A DNA stretch of 64,000 nt from Tritrichomonas musculus (GCA_039105265.1 JAPFFF010000039.1:1240001-1304000), one strand, 5' to 3'. Positions 22,354 to 30,467 are shown, numbered from the stretch's first letter. Notes: generated from the letters alone by a model not told the origin. Program-made: numbers and translations.

Positions 22354-22741
22354 TTAATTAAATAAACAATTCAATTTACTGCATTTTTTGACACTCTTTT
22401 TATTTTTTGCATTTTTTGACAATTCATTTTTAAGATTTCTAATTGTGATATTTGAATTCTACGTCCTTGAAAACCTTAAAAATATTAAAATCTTTGAAAA
22501 AGGTCCATTATTTTCCAAGATATATGTATTTCAAATTTTAAAAAATTCAATGGATGAAAAATTGAATATGGGGGTAAACAATTTGTCTCAAAAATATCTT
22601 GATAATTATTGAACCTTTTAGGAATATTTTAATAAATATAATCTTTATTATTAAAAATATAAATAATATTATAATATAAAGGGAAAATTTTAAAATGCAT
22701 AATCTGACACCCCTTTTATTTTTATTGCATTTTCTGACAAT
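22354..22741. other. Gap with two promoter-like direct repeats
   Basis: Imperfect 47-bp direct repeats lie at 22381-22427 and 22697-22743 (GCATNNTYTGACACYCYTTT ... TGACAATTCA). They resemble the TTGACACTTCACTTTTATTT promoter of the helicase and coiled-coil genes, but no credible gene follows either. The second overlaps the end of the integrase gene. The intervening 74-codon frame lacks an upstream ATG and looks spurious. Confidence 0.55.
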
Positions 22742-24130
22742 TCAAATAGGATCTAATCTATAACGAGGTAATATTTGAGTATTTCCTTTAAGATCTTGTA
22801 TTAAATATTTACCATTTTGAAAACCTTTTACAAAAAATCTACCAGGTTGAGTTATTGATCGTCTTTTTTTAAGAGTGTCTTTATTATTATATACAATTAC
22901 TTCTTGGTTTTCTTTTAAATTATAACCTTTTTGAGCAGAAACATTATAATTAGCTTGAGAAATACGTCTACAAATAAAAGTATATAAATCAGAATTATTT
23001 TGCATTTGACTAGAGGAAACATTCATACCTGCATATTTTGACAAAGTTAAGTGTGGGGCATTATTATATTGAACAACTAATTCTTTTAATATTTCAGGGG
23101 AGATTTCTCGTTGAACTTCAAAAGCCATATCTCTCAAAGTTCTAATAATTCTATCAACTATACCTAATGAAGAATGTAATGGACTAGTTGTTTGTTTTTC
23201 ACCTGGTTTTCGTAAAAATGATGGATAATGATAATCATCCATTCTATCAACAGGTTCCCATTTAATTCCATTTGAGTTTAAAAAATTTATTGTTTCTTCA
23301 GAACAAAAACCTTTTTCACCATCTCCGGTCAATATTTTAGGTTTCATTCCTTGTTGAAATAAAGTATTTAAAGCTTTTGTTATTGAAATAGATGTTTTTT
23401 GTCCAGCAGTCATAATTTTATTTATATCACCAAAACATTCTCTACCTAAAGGAATTGCATATAAATATCGACTATTGGCTTCTATACAAATTAAGTACCC
23501 AACATTTTTTTCAAACATAATATCAATTAAATAAGTACCAGGTTCACATAATTTATGTAAATAATATTTTTTATTCTTATTAGTTGGAAATTGTTTCTTT
23601 TGAACATAATCATCTTCAGAAACATAATTTGGCTCAATAACTTTTTCAAATTGTTTTAATAATACATGTCTTTTATTTTTATTTCTAAATGCAATATCAG
23701 GTACATTTGTTTTACCTTTGAATTCAACTATCATTCCTGGTTGTTCCATAATTTTTGTAATATATATTTCATACCATTCTTCCATAGTATATTTATCTTT
23801 ACCTTTTTTCCATCCAGAGGTCAATTTTTCAAATTCAGGAAAAGTACGAATATTTTCATTATGTAAATTATTAATTACATGGTTCTCAATTTTTTCTTCA
23901 AAACTTAATTCATCATCAGGAATTTTTTCATCTGTGATTACAGGTAATGATTCAGATAATACTTTTCGAAATTCTGAATAAGCATTATAAATTTGTTCAA
24001 ATTCATCATCAGTTACAAAATCTTTTTGATATCCTTTATAATTTCTAGCTTCATTTGGCATTATTAATTTCTTTTGATAAGCTTTCTTTTCTAAATAATT
24101 CATTAATTTTTCACCTTCTGACGATAACAT
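22742..24130 (-). CDS. Polinton-type DDE integrase
   Basis: 462 aa. The N-terminal 190 residues are helical and family-specific. The rve/RNase H-like core begins at GTYLIDIMFEKN (D203), continues through ICIEANSRYLYAIPL and ILTGDGEKGFCSE (D270), and includes the block GIVDRIIRTLRDMAFEV (323-339). The C-terminal 70 residues (QEVIVYNN ... ILPRYRLDP) resemble a small beta-barrel/chromo-like DNA-binding domain. It would insert the linear element via its TIRs and make the 5-6-bp target duplication seen here. Divergent from the first coiled-coil gene, 52 bp apart. Confidence 0.92.
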   Translation of the reverse strand: MLSSEGEKLMNYLEKKAYQKKLIMPNEARNYKGYQKDFVTDDEFEQIYNAYSEFRKVLSESLPVITDEKIPDDELSFEEKIENHVINNLHNENIRTFPEFEKLTSGWKKGKDKYTMEEWYEIYITKIMEQPGMIVEFKGKTNVPDIAFRNKNKRHVLLKQFEKVIEPNYVSEDDYVQKKQFPTNKNKKYYLHKLCEPGTYLIDIMFEKNVGYLICIEANSRYLYAIPLGRECFGDINKIMTAGQKTSISITKALNTLFQQGMKPKILTGDGEKGFCSEETINFLNSNGIKWEPVDRMDDYHYPSFLRKPGEKQTTSPLHSSLGIVDRIIRTLRDMAFEVQREISPEILKELVVQYNNAPHLTLSKYAGMNVSSSQMQNNSDLYTFICRRISQANYNVSAQKGYNLKENQEVIVYNNKDTLKKRRSITQPGRFFVKGFQNGKYLIQDLKGNTQILPRYRLDPI

Positions 24131-24182
24131 TTAAATTTCAATAAAGAGCGGTTTTGACACTTCACTTTTATTTTTTGTTTTT
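24131..24182. promoter_or_regulatory. Promoter block upstream of the first coiled-coil gene
   Basis: GCGGTTTTGACACTTCACTT followed by TTATTTTTTG ends a few bases before the ATG at 24183. The same block stands before three tandem genes and, slightly changed, before the helicase. CGGTT is Myb-like and TTCACTTTTATT is Inr-like. Confidence 0.75.
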
Positions 24183-24422
24183 ATGTCTAAATTGGAAGAA
24201 AAATTAATAAGTCTTCGAGAAGAATGGAAAGAAAAATGGAAACAAATAAGAAGAATTCAAAAAAATGCACCTCATTACACAAATGAGGATGCAATTATAA
24301 TTTATGATGAATCCAAATTATCGATGGATGATCAAGAAGAATTGGAACGATTACGAAGAGAAAGAGACCGACTCCGATATCAAATGAAAGAAATTCAAGA
24401 ACTTTTAAGAGAAATTAAATAA
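24183..24422 (+). CDS. Coiled-coil paralogue 1, 79 aa
   Basis: First of three tandem related genes. It is one long charged coiled coil: MSKLEEKLISLREEWKEKW, the family signature (A/G)-x-I-I-Y-D-E-S-K-L near residue 40, then ELERLRRERDRLRYQMKEI. No other domain. The same upstream block precedes each paralogue, so gene and promoter were duplicated together. Possibly a small structural or regulatory dimerising protein; unrecognised. Stop lies in TAAATAAA. Confidence 0.8.
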   Translation: MSKLEEKLISLREEWKEKWKQIRRIQKNAPHYTNEDAIIIYDESKLSMDDQEELERLRRERDRLRYQMKEIQELLREIK

Positions 24423-24460
24423 AAAAGCAGTTTTGACACTTCACTTTTATTTTTGTTTTC
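24423..24460. promoter_or_regulatory. Promoter block of coiled-coil paralogue 2
   Basis: The whole 38-bp intergenic region is the promoter: AGCAGTTTTGACACTTCACT then TTTATTTTTGTTTTC directly before the ATG. Nearly identical to the block at 24884-24924. Confidence 0.8.
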
Positions 24461-24883
24461 ATGTCTGCGATTGAAATACCTATCAGAAAATTGGAAGAAA
24501 AATTGGAGAGTCTTCGAAAAGAAAAATTGGAAACATGCAAGCAAATATTGAAAATAGAAAGGAAGGCTCCATCTTCCATTGATGAGGATGGATTAATTAT
24601 TTATGATGAATCCAAATTGTTTCAGGAAGACATAGAAGAATTGGAACGATTACGAAGAGAAAAAGAAAAACTCTGGAATCAAATAGAAGCAATGAATAGT
24701 TTCATTTCCGATATCAAAAGAAGCGAACAAATGCGAGTTAATTGTCAAAAAGCCTTCGAAATTGGGAAAAGAATAGGCATAATTGAATCTAAATATCCAG
24801 GAGATCTCTCAGCTTTGACTCCCGAAGAACGACAAGAATATGACCAATTACTAAATGAATTTCAAGAACTTTTAAAATCTTAA
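24461..24883 (+). CDS. Coiled-coil paralogue 2, 140 aa
   Basis: Shares with paralogue 1 the KLEEKLxSLRxE start, the LIIYDESKLFQED signature near residue 50 and the ELERLRREKEKLWNQIEAM heptads. It adds a second helical half (CQKAFEIGKRIGIIESKYPG ... TPEERQEYDQLLNEFQELL) lacking in paralogue 1. No known domain. The start is fixed by the conserved promoter ending 1 base upstream. Confidence 0.8.
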   Translation: MSAIEIPIRKLEEKLESLRKEKLETCKQILKIERKAPSSIDEDGLIIYDESKLFQEDIEELERLRREKEKLWNQIEAMNSFISDIKRSEQMRVNCQKAFEIGKRIGIIESKYPGDLSALTPEERQEYDQLLNEFQELLKS

Positions 24884-24924
24884 ATAAAAAACAGTTTTGA
24901 CACTTCACTTTTATTTTTGTTTTC
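24884..24924. promoter_or_regulatory. Promoter block of coiled-coil paralogue 3
   Basis: AACAGTTTTGACACTTCACT then TTTATTTTTGTTTTC immediately before the ATG; third copy of the same block. Confidence 0.8.
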
Positions 24925-25122
24925 ATGTCTAAATTGCAAGAAGCTTACGAGAAATGGGATATCTTAGATGAACAAATAAATGACATCGAAAAAAAGGCAG
25001 GGATTATTGGTAATCAAAGGGTTTATGATGATAAAGATTTTAGAAAATTAATGGATTTACGAAGAGAAAGAGACAAAGTAGAAAAAGAAATTGAACTTTT
25101 AAGAAAAGAATTAAATAAATAA
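24925..25122 (+). CDS. Coiled-coil paralogue 3, 65 aa
   Basis: Shortest of the tandem family: MSKLQEAYEKWDILDEQIND, then RVYDDKDFRKLMDLRRERDKVEKEIELL. The YDDKDFRKL patch matches the YDESKL signature of its neighbours, and the RRERDK heptads are conserved. Its stop is only a few bases from the helicase stop (convergent). Unrecognised beyond the local family. Confidence 0.75.
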   Translation: MSKLQEAYEKWDILDEQINDIEKKAGIIGNQRVYDDKDFRKLMDLRRERDKVEKEIELLRKELNK

Positions 25123-25125
25123 AAG

Positions 25126-26829
25126 TTACCTTAATCTATATTTCTTATCATTATTATTGAATGAGCAGTATTGTAAAATTTTTTGATGAAATTCTTGATA
25201 AGTTATGGATCTGAAATTTTTTGCTTTTGCCCATTTTTTAAATTCAGTCCAGGCTTCAAAAGCTACATAACCATTTCTGAATTTTTGTAAGTTTTCCTCA
25301 ATAAATAATTTTTCAGGAGATTTTGAAAAGTTCATTAAATTCATTCTTGCCTCAGTTGTAGGAAATTGTGCTGGATAGAAATTTGATAAATCAACAGTCA
25401 AGAAAAAAGTAATTAAATTGTTTTTGAAATCGTCCCTCTTAATTAGATTACGTAAAGGTTGAAAATAGTCTTGGCCTTTCATTGGATAACAATTTGTAAC
25501 AACAAATCTTCTATCGTCTTCATCAATTCGAATAGGAGCAGGATTGTTTGTTAAGAAGATGAAATTGGCAACATTTTCTTTAGATTCAGGATTTCTATGT
25601 TTTCCTTCAATAGGAGCGAATATTTCTGTGATTAACGTTTTTAATCTTTCATGTTGTTTAAGATATTTTCGATCGTTTTTATTAATATCTTCCTTTTCTG
25701 AACATACCAATAATTTTTTGTTTAAGATTTGTAAATTAAAATTGCTTGTAATATTATCAAAGTTTGCATTTGGATCAGAATATTCACCTAAAAGTTGACA
25801 AAGAACATTAGTAAATGTATTTTTCCCACAACCCGGTATACCAATAATAACTAATGCAGTACCTGTTTTACCATCTGGATGTTGAAAAATAAATGAAATC
25901 CATTTAATGATATAATCATATAATTCTTGGTTAGAATTTGCAATAACTCTAAAAATATGATCCAAATATGGTTGAATCACATTTTGTGTACAAAGAATTA
26001 ATCTTGAATAAGGATACCAATGAAAATATGAAAAAATGTTTGGATCTTCGGAATAGAATTTCATTGATTCATAAGTAATGAAATCCATATTCTTCCCAAA
26101 GGAAACAACATCAAATGCAGTAATTGCTTTCTTTGTATTTTTACCAACTTTTGAATACCCTAATTTAATATTTTTCAATATTGGCGCAAATTGAGTAGGA
26201 TTTAACATTTCTAACGTATTTGATTGTTTAATTATGAAGATATTGTCTAGTTGAATATAACAACAAACTTTTTTGAAATCAGTAAAGAAATCCCCAACAC
26301 GAATTCCAGTAGAAGAATATTTTCTTTCATAATTCTTATTTTTAAATGAGATTATTGAACAATTTTCACCAAAATCAATTTGAACAAATTGGTTAATTGT
26401 ATTATTGAAATATTTCTCCCAAATAACATTTCTTTGAGATTCTGAGAGTGCATTCAAAATTGGGAAGATCCAATGATTTGAAACTTCTGGATGATTTTCT
26501 TGACTACCAATTGCTTGAAGATCTTGTTCAGAATTATCTTGATTTGATAAGTACCAATTTTTCACAATATCATACAAAACGTTTGAAACAAATGGAGAAC
26601 GAAATATATATTTGATAGAAGTTGTTAAATTTTCAAGTGTTGGTTCAAATAAATTTAATAATCCAACAACATCATCAGGAAACAATTGAATGAGATTTGT
26701 ATTTATTTGAAAATCACGATCATGAAACTCTTGACCTTGATATTGAGGAAAGACATTCTCATTTATATTTTCCATTTGTCTAGCTTCTGGAATTAAGAAA
26801 TCATCAGAGAGGAAGGTTGGTTGATTCAT
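25126..26829 (-). CDS. SF3 helicase (D5-like), replication protein
   Basis: 567 aa from MNQPTFLSDD; the start follows the conserved promoter block, so nine upstream codons of the open frame are excluded. The C-terminal third is an SF3 ATPase: Walker A GIPGCGKNT (330-338), Walker B region KKLLVCSEKED (371-381), motif C NFIFLTNN (422-429) and DDRRFVV (438-444) with the arginine expected in these helicases. The middle resembles the D5 N-terminal region; an archaeo-eukaryotic primase domain is not evident to me. It should unwind and recruit replication factors to the element. With no polymerase gene seen, it would have to use a host polymerase. Confidence 0.92.
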   Translation of the reverse strand: MNQPTFLSDDFLIPEARQMENINENVFPQYQGQEFHDRDFQINTNLIQLFPDDVVGLLNLFEPTLENLTTSIKYIFRSPFVSNVLYDIVKNWYLSNQDNSEQDLQAIGSQENHPEVSNHWIFPILNALSESQRNVIWEKYFNNTINQFVQIDFGENCSIISFKNKNYERKYSSTGIRVGDFFTDFKKVCCYIQLDNIFIIKQSNTLEMLNPTQFAPILKNIKLGYSKVGKNTKKAITAFDVVSFGKNMDFITYESMKFYSEDPNIFSYFHWYPYSRLILCTQNVIQPYLDHIFRVIANSNQELYDYIIKWISFIFQHPDGKTGTALVIIGIPGCGKNTFTNVLCQLLGEYSDPNANFDNITSNFNLQILNKKLLVCSEKEDINKNDRKYLKQHERLKTLITEIFAPIEGKHRNPESKENVANFIFLTNNPAPIRIDEDDRRFVVTNCYPMKGQDYFQPLRNLIKRDDFKNNLITFFLTVDLSNFYPAQFPTTEARMNLMNFSKSPEKLFIEENLQKFRNGYVAFEAWTEFKKWAKAKNFRSITYQEFHQKILQYCSFNNNDKKYRLR

Positions 26830-26879
26830 CGATACAAAAATAAAAGTGACTGTCAAAACCGTTTTTCATTTTTTAATTA
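26830..26879. promoter_or_regulatory. 50-bp divergent promoter of helicase and 182-aa gene
   Basis: Minus-strand reading: ACGGTTTTGACAGTCACTTT then TATTTTTG, before the helicase ATG. Plus-strand reading: AAAACCGTTTTTCATTTTTT, before the 182-aa gene. The two share the central AAAACCGTTTT, a Myb-like palindrome. Confidence 0.75.
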
Positions 26880-27428
26880 ATGTCAAGTGATAACGAATTA
26901 CCTCTACACTATTCAACTGGGGGTTCACCTCAATATCAATTATCACCAAACATGCAAAATTTAAATAATAGTTTTCAAAACTTTGTTGTCAATAATGAAA
27001 TTGATGAATGGGAAATAGACCGTGATTTTAATGAACCTCAACCAATAAATACATCAACGTCTCCAAACGAAGAAGAATTTTATGCAGGAATTAATCAAAT
27101 TGTAGAAAAACAATTAGAAGAACATCCAGCAAATCCAAACCGTCACGGAAATCCAAGACCTCTAGATTGGGGAGATGAATTAGAGACAAGACTCAATAAA
27201 AGAAAAAGGTTTGAAGATTTTTTAAAAATTCTTGATAAAAATAGAGAATATCCAAGTGACGAAATTGTCTATTTGTACAATCAATTTTTTAATACAGATA
27301 TTTCAAAGCAAAGTTTTGGATTATTAAGAAATGTTAAAAAATATTTTAAAAATAAAAGAAGAAAAATTTGTGGAGTTTATCGAACCATTTATAAAATTAA
27401 AAAGGAAAATTTTGATAGTGTACACTAA
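26880..27428 (+). CDS. 182-aa protein with basic C-terminal domain, unknown
   Basis: Residues 1-100 are disordered, rich in N, Q, S, P and E. Residues 105-182 form a helical basic domain (LETRLNKRKRFEDFLKILDK, SFGLLRNVKKYFKNKRRKI) that could bind DNA or RNA. It is divergently paired with the helicase on a shared 50-bp promoter, suggesting a role in replication or early expression. The coding end overlaps a 19-bp tandem repeat. No family recognised. Confidence 0.75.
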   Translation: MSSDNELPLHYSTGGSPQYQLSPNMQNLNNSFQNFVVNNEIDEWEIDRDFNEPQPINTSTSPNEEEFYAGINQIVEKQLEEHPANPNRHGNPRPLDWGDELETRLNKRKRFEDFLKILDKNREYPSDEIVYLYNQFFNTDISKQSFGLLRNVKKYFKNKRRKICGVYRTIYKIKKENFDSVH

Positions 27429-27459
27429 GTGCGCACCTGATGTACACTAAGTGCGCACC
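27419..27459. repeat. Two 19-bp direct repeats with GTGCGCAC core
   Basis: TGTACACTAAGTGCGCACC occurs twice, spaced 22 bp start to start, across the end of the 182-aa gene. Each copy holds the palindromes TGTACA and GTGCGCAC. It is GC-rich against its surroundings; a protein-binding site or origin element is possible. Confidence 0.85.
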
Positions 27460-27563
27460 AACAGAAATTTTCACTCACAAAAAGTTTAATAAAAAATTTT
27501 TCATAAATGTCCAGCTAAAATTTTATATAAAAATTTTTATTCTCAAAAAGTTCATTTTTTTAA

Positions 27564-27827
27564 ATGCAGGGCCAACAAAGTTTACCTAGTGAAAAACAAA
27601 AAGAATTAATAAATTTGTTAAAATTCACTAGAGGTGAAATTGAAAAAACTTGTGATCAAATGATCAAAATGACTGAAGAATTCTTTGATCAAGAAATTGA
27701 TTTAAAAAATGATTCTCGTCCAGAGAGACAAGAACAATTACATTCTTTACTAATAACAGTTGGGATTTTAGCAACTTCCAACAGAGAGAATTTCCGAAAA
27801 TTGGAAGAAACGTTAAAGAATAAATAA
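27564..27827 (+). CDS. 87-aa helical protein, unknown
   Basis: Preceded by the Inr-like GTTCATTTTTTTAA. Helical throughout: LPSEKQKELINLLKFTRGEI, CDQMIKMTEEFFDQEIDL, then LLITVGILATSNRENFRKLE. The spacing suggests a small three- to four-helix bundle. Stop in TAAATAAA. Part of the plus-strand run of small genes beside the helicase. No family recognised. Confidence 0.7.
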   Translation: MQGQQSLPSEKQKELINLLKFTRGEIEKTCDQMIKMTEEFFDQEIDLKNDSRPERQEQLHSLLITVGILATSNRENFRKLEETLKNK

Positions 27828-27862
27828 ACATAACCGTTTTTTAACCGCTTTCATTTTTATTT

Positions 27863-28123
27863 ATGACTGTTACTGAACAAGACCTTGAATTAGAATTTAG
27901 AAAATTGTTCAAAAATGATATCGTGTCTGATTTCCGACATTTAAAGTTATTTTTCATGTTCAAATTAAATGTTATGATCAATGATCTTGAAAATAACAAT
28001 CTTGATCGATTTAAGAAAGAAGTTCATAACACACCATTTGTTTTCACAACAATGATTGAACATGATTTCTTTGATAAGATTCAAATCTACAATTCAAGAG
28101 AAAAAATTTTAACTACTCCTTAA
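27863..28123 (+). CDS. 86-aa helical protein, unknown
   Basis: The 35-bp upstream gap contains AACCGTTTTTTAACCGC and TTTCATTTTTATTT, the Myb-like plus Inr-like pair seen at other left-half genes, so the start is well supported. The protein is helical and amphipathic (LELEFRKLFKNDIVSDFRHL, FFMFKLNVMINDLENNNLDR). No recognised domain. Confidence 0.7.
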   Translation: MTVTEQDLELEFRKLFKNDIVSDFRHLKLFFMFKLNVMINDLENNNLDRFKKEVHNTPFVFTTMIEHDFFDKIQIYNSREKILTTP

Positions 28124-28158
28124 TAAATAAAAAAGATTAAATTTGTTTATTTAATTTT

Positions 28159-28620
28159 TTAAAGTCCAACTGAGTCAGAGTCAGAATTAAAATTTTCAGT
28201 TTGAAATTTGGTTTGATTTTTGTAAAAGATAATTCCAAGAGCAAGAATCATGAGAATTAGTAATGGAATAGATACAGATAAACCTATTATTTTTGATACA
28301 TTTTTTTGTTCAATATCTGATGGAGAGAATTGATATGAGAAATTGAAAAAATAGGATTCAGAGAATTGATCTGATATAGTGAATTGAAAAGATGGCGAAC
28401 GTGATGGTGAAAATGATGGTGAAAATGTTGGACTAAATGTTGGAGATAAAGATGGACTAAATGTTGGAGATAAAGATGGTGAACGTGATGGTGAAATTGA
28501 TGGGTGGAATGTTGGTGAAATTGATGGTGAAATTGATGGTGAAAGAGATGGGCGGAATGTTGGTGAACGTGATGGTGAACGTGATGGTGAAAATGATTTA
28601 GCCCAAACAATGAAAGATAT
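28159..28620 (-). CDS. Ser/Pro-rich single-pass membrane protein, start unresolved
   Basis: An open minus-strand frame of about 150 codons reads as a surface protein. A hydrophobic signal-like stretch (LPFAISFIVWAKS) is followed by about 17 SPS/SPT repeats (SFSPSRSPSRSPTFRPSLSP and onward). Then come an aromatic Ser-rich spacer, a membrane segment (IIGLSVSIPLLILMILALGI) and a short acidic tail ending SDSDSVGL. No ATG was found, and the beginning overlaps the start of the plus-strand SAP-protein gene, so the 5' end is uncertain. The layout is like type I surface proteins of trichomonads; in a virus-like element an envelope or attachment role is conceivable. The overlapping 127-codon His-rich frame is a shadow. 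Confidence 0.5.
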   Translation of the reverse strand: MSFIVWAKSFSPSRSPSRSPTFRPSLSPSISPSISPTFHPSISPSRSPSLSPTFSPSLSPTFSPTFSPSFSPSRSPSFQFTISDQFSESYFFNFSYQFSPSDIEQKNVSKIIGLSVSIPLLILMILALGIIFYKNQTKFQTENFNSDSDSVGL

Positions 28621-30139
28621 AGCAAAAGGTAAATTTGGGAAAAAATCAAAAAAGACGAAGACAAGAGCAAATGTTCCTAGAGCAAAAGATTTTGTTGATG
28701 CGAAAGAGAAGAAACAAACAAAAAAGAATCCTCAAAAATGGGACTCATTGAGTAAAGATGATTTGTTTAATTTATTGAATCAAAATGGATATTTTGTCAA
28801 TTTTAATTTATCGAAACAAGAATTAATTAAGCAATGTAAAGATAATGGAATAACCATACCAAAACAAACAAAACAGAGAAAACCAAAATCGGAACCAAAA
28901 CCGAGAAAACCGCTATCTGAAGCAAAACAAAGAAATCAAGAATTGAGAGAAAAATATAAAGGAATTAAAATTGATAGTCTTCGAAGATTGTTAAGAAGAA
29001 ATGGTATTGATTTTAATGAAACAATGAAAAGAAAAGAAATAATTGAATTAATTGAATCAAATAATCTAGTATATAAAAAGAGAGAAAGAAAGGAACAAAA
29101 ACAGAAAAAGGTGAACGAAGGTGAACAAAAACAGAAAAAGGTGAACGAAGGTGAACAAAAACAGAAAAAGGTGAACGAAGGTAAAAAAAAACCAATAACT
29201 GAAACAAATGACCAAATTCCTCCTCCACCTCCACCTGTCAGCGAACCTGTGCAACCACCAATAACAGAAACAAATGATGCAGTTGGTACAGAAACTCCAC
29301 AACCTCCATTAATGGAAAATCGAGAATCTTTTGAAAAATGGGTAAAAAAAGTAACTCTTAAAAAACCTAAATTAAGGACGATAGAAGAAGAAAATGTCAA
29401 AGAACTAGCTTTTGAAGCTTCATTATCACCAATTAAAGTACCAGAAGGAAGAACTTATGAACCAAGAGTTTTAACCAAAAAAGATGAAAGAGCAACAGAT
29501 AAACTAATTCAAAAAATATATGAAAAAGCTCATGTTGAAGCATCACCAGAAGCAAGACGAAAATATATGGAAGTTATGAATCAGCATTATCAAAATAAAA
29601 AAAAACACAAAAAATATAACTATTTCAACCCTGAACAAACAGAACCAAATGTAGAAGCATTTTTCTTTGAGGATGATCCAGAACCAAAACAAGATCAAAC
29701 AACAGATATATGGAAAAATAAATATTCCAACAAAAAAAGAAAAATAATCAAAGGCAAAATTTCATTATTTGATGAGCCAGAACCGATAGAGAAAATTCCA
29801 GAACCGATTGATATGTTTGATACAGGAGAAGTTATCGTTCCAAAAGAGCCAGTCAAAATTGTTAGACAGACGTTTGTTTTGCCGCAGATCACTCCTCCTT
29901 TAAAAAAAGATGAAATAAAAGAAAAAAATGCTCTCATTAAAAAGATAACAAATAAAAAGATAGATGTTAATGAAAAAATGTCACTACCAGAATTACGAGA
30001 AATTTGGGAGAAAAACAAAAGTAAAGGTGGTCGTCCAAAAGGAAGTCATGATCAAAAACCAAGAAAACACAAAAATGAACCAAAACCAGTTAAAAATCCG
30101 TTAGAAATTCGAAAACGTGGTCGACCAAAAAATAAATGA
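28610..30139 (+). CDS. SAP/AT-hook DNA-binding protein, 509 aa
   Basis: Very basic. Two SAP-like helix pairs: WDSLSKDDLFNLLNQNGYFV (near 45-75) and KIDSLRRLLRRNGIDFNETM (near 125-155). Then come three GEQKQKKVNE-type repeats, a Pro-rich linker (QIPPPPPPVSEPVQPP), an acidic/aromatic middle, and at the C-terminus two AT-hook cores, GGRPKGS and KRGRPKNK. SAP plus AT-hook suggests DNA condensation or tethering, as for core proteins packed with viral DNA; that role is inferred. The next gene overlaps its stop by 4 bases (ATGA). Confidence 0.8.
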   Translation: MKDIAKGKFGKKSKKTKTRANVPRAKDFVDAKEKKQTKKNPQKWDSLSKDDLFNLLNQNGYFVNFNLSKQELIKQCKDNGITIPKQTKQRKPKSEPKPRKPLSEAKQRNQELREKYKGIKIDSLRRLLRRNGIDFNETMKRKEIIELIESNNLVYKKRERKEQKQKKVNEGEQKQKKVNEGEQKQKKVNEGKKKPITETNDQIPPPPPPVSEPVQPPITETNDAVGTETPQPPLMENRESFEKWVKKVTLKKPKLRTIEEENVKELAFEASLSPIKVPEGRTYEPRVLTKKDERATDKLIQKIYEKAHVEASPEARRKYMEVMNQHYQNKKKHKKYNYFNPEQTEPNVEAFFFEDDPEPKQDQTTDIWKNKYSNKKRKIIKGKISLFDEPEPIEKIPEPIDMFDTGEVIVPKEPVKIVRQTFVLPQITPPLKKDEIKEKNALIKKITNKKIDVNEKMSLPELREIWEKNKSKGGRPKGSHDQKPRKHKNEPKPVKNPLEIRKRGRPKNK

Positions 30140-30372
30140 AAGGTCAACGATATGTACACAAGTCAAAGTGGAAAATAATTTGGGTTATTGACAATGATGG
30201 TTCTAGAAAACCGTTTCTTCTTGATGAAAAAGGTTCATTGGCATTGATGTATTTTCCAAAGAATGAAAATAGAAATCTTCGAAAAGAAATACAAAAAATA
30301 TATCCCAAAAAAACACTTCATCCAATTGGACCAATTCGATTTCATGATTTTAGAAATCAAGATAAAGGTTGA
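30136..30372 (+). CDS. 78-aa basic protein, unknown
   Basis: Its ATG overlaps the TGA of the 509-aa gene (ATGA), so it may be translated from the same transcript. Sequence: RYVHKSKWKIIWVIDNDGSR, then LALMYFPKNENRNLRKEI, then LHPIGPIRFHDF; it looks beta-rich and folded. No family recognised. It is convergent with a 36-codon minus-strand gene, overlapping it by 16 bases. Confidence 0.6.
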   Translation: MKGQRYVHKSKWKIIWVIDNDGSRKPFLLDEKGSLALMYFPKNENRNLRKEIQKIYPKKTLHPIGPIRFHDFRNQDKG

Positions 30373-30467
30373 AATATTGGCTTATTTATAATATTTGGAT
30401 CTTTTCTTGGATTTAATAAGACTGCTGGTTTAGCACTAATTTTTTTATTAAAACTTCCAAATGCCAT
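30357..30467 (-). CDS. Possible 36-aa peptide resembling the pVI-like protein start
   Basis: Short frame beginning MAFGSFNKKISAKPAVLLNP. The first ten residues match the start of the 93-aa membrane-peptide gene at 42089 (MAFGSWIKKI). Basic, ends in QPLS. It fills most of the gap between the 78-aa and 88-aa genes. Could be a small virion peptide; small size keeps confidence low. Confidence 0.4.
   Translation of the reverse strand: MAFGSFNKKISAKPAVLLNPRKDPNIINKPIFQPLS

Noticed and set aside
22388-22612. 74-codon hydrophobic frame after the 92-aa gene
   Set aside because: No ATG at its beginning and biased Phe/Leu/Asn composition; it begins inside a promoter-like repeat with no Inr at a suitable distance.
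28287-28670. 127-codon His-rich minus-strand frame
   Set aside because: Shadow of the Ser/Pro-repeat membrane-protein frame; the His runs come from the same CACCAT repeats read in another frame.
28936-29400. Several Phe/Ser-rich minus-strand frames over the SAP-protein gene
   Set aside because: Antisense shadows of a repetitive Lys-rich gene.
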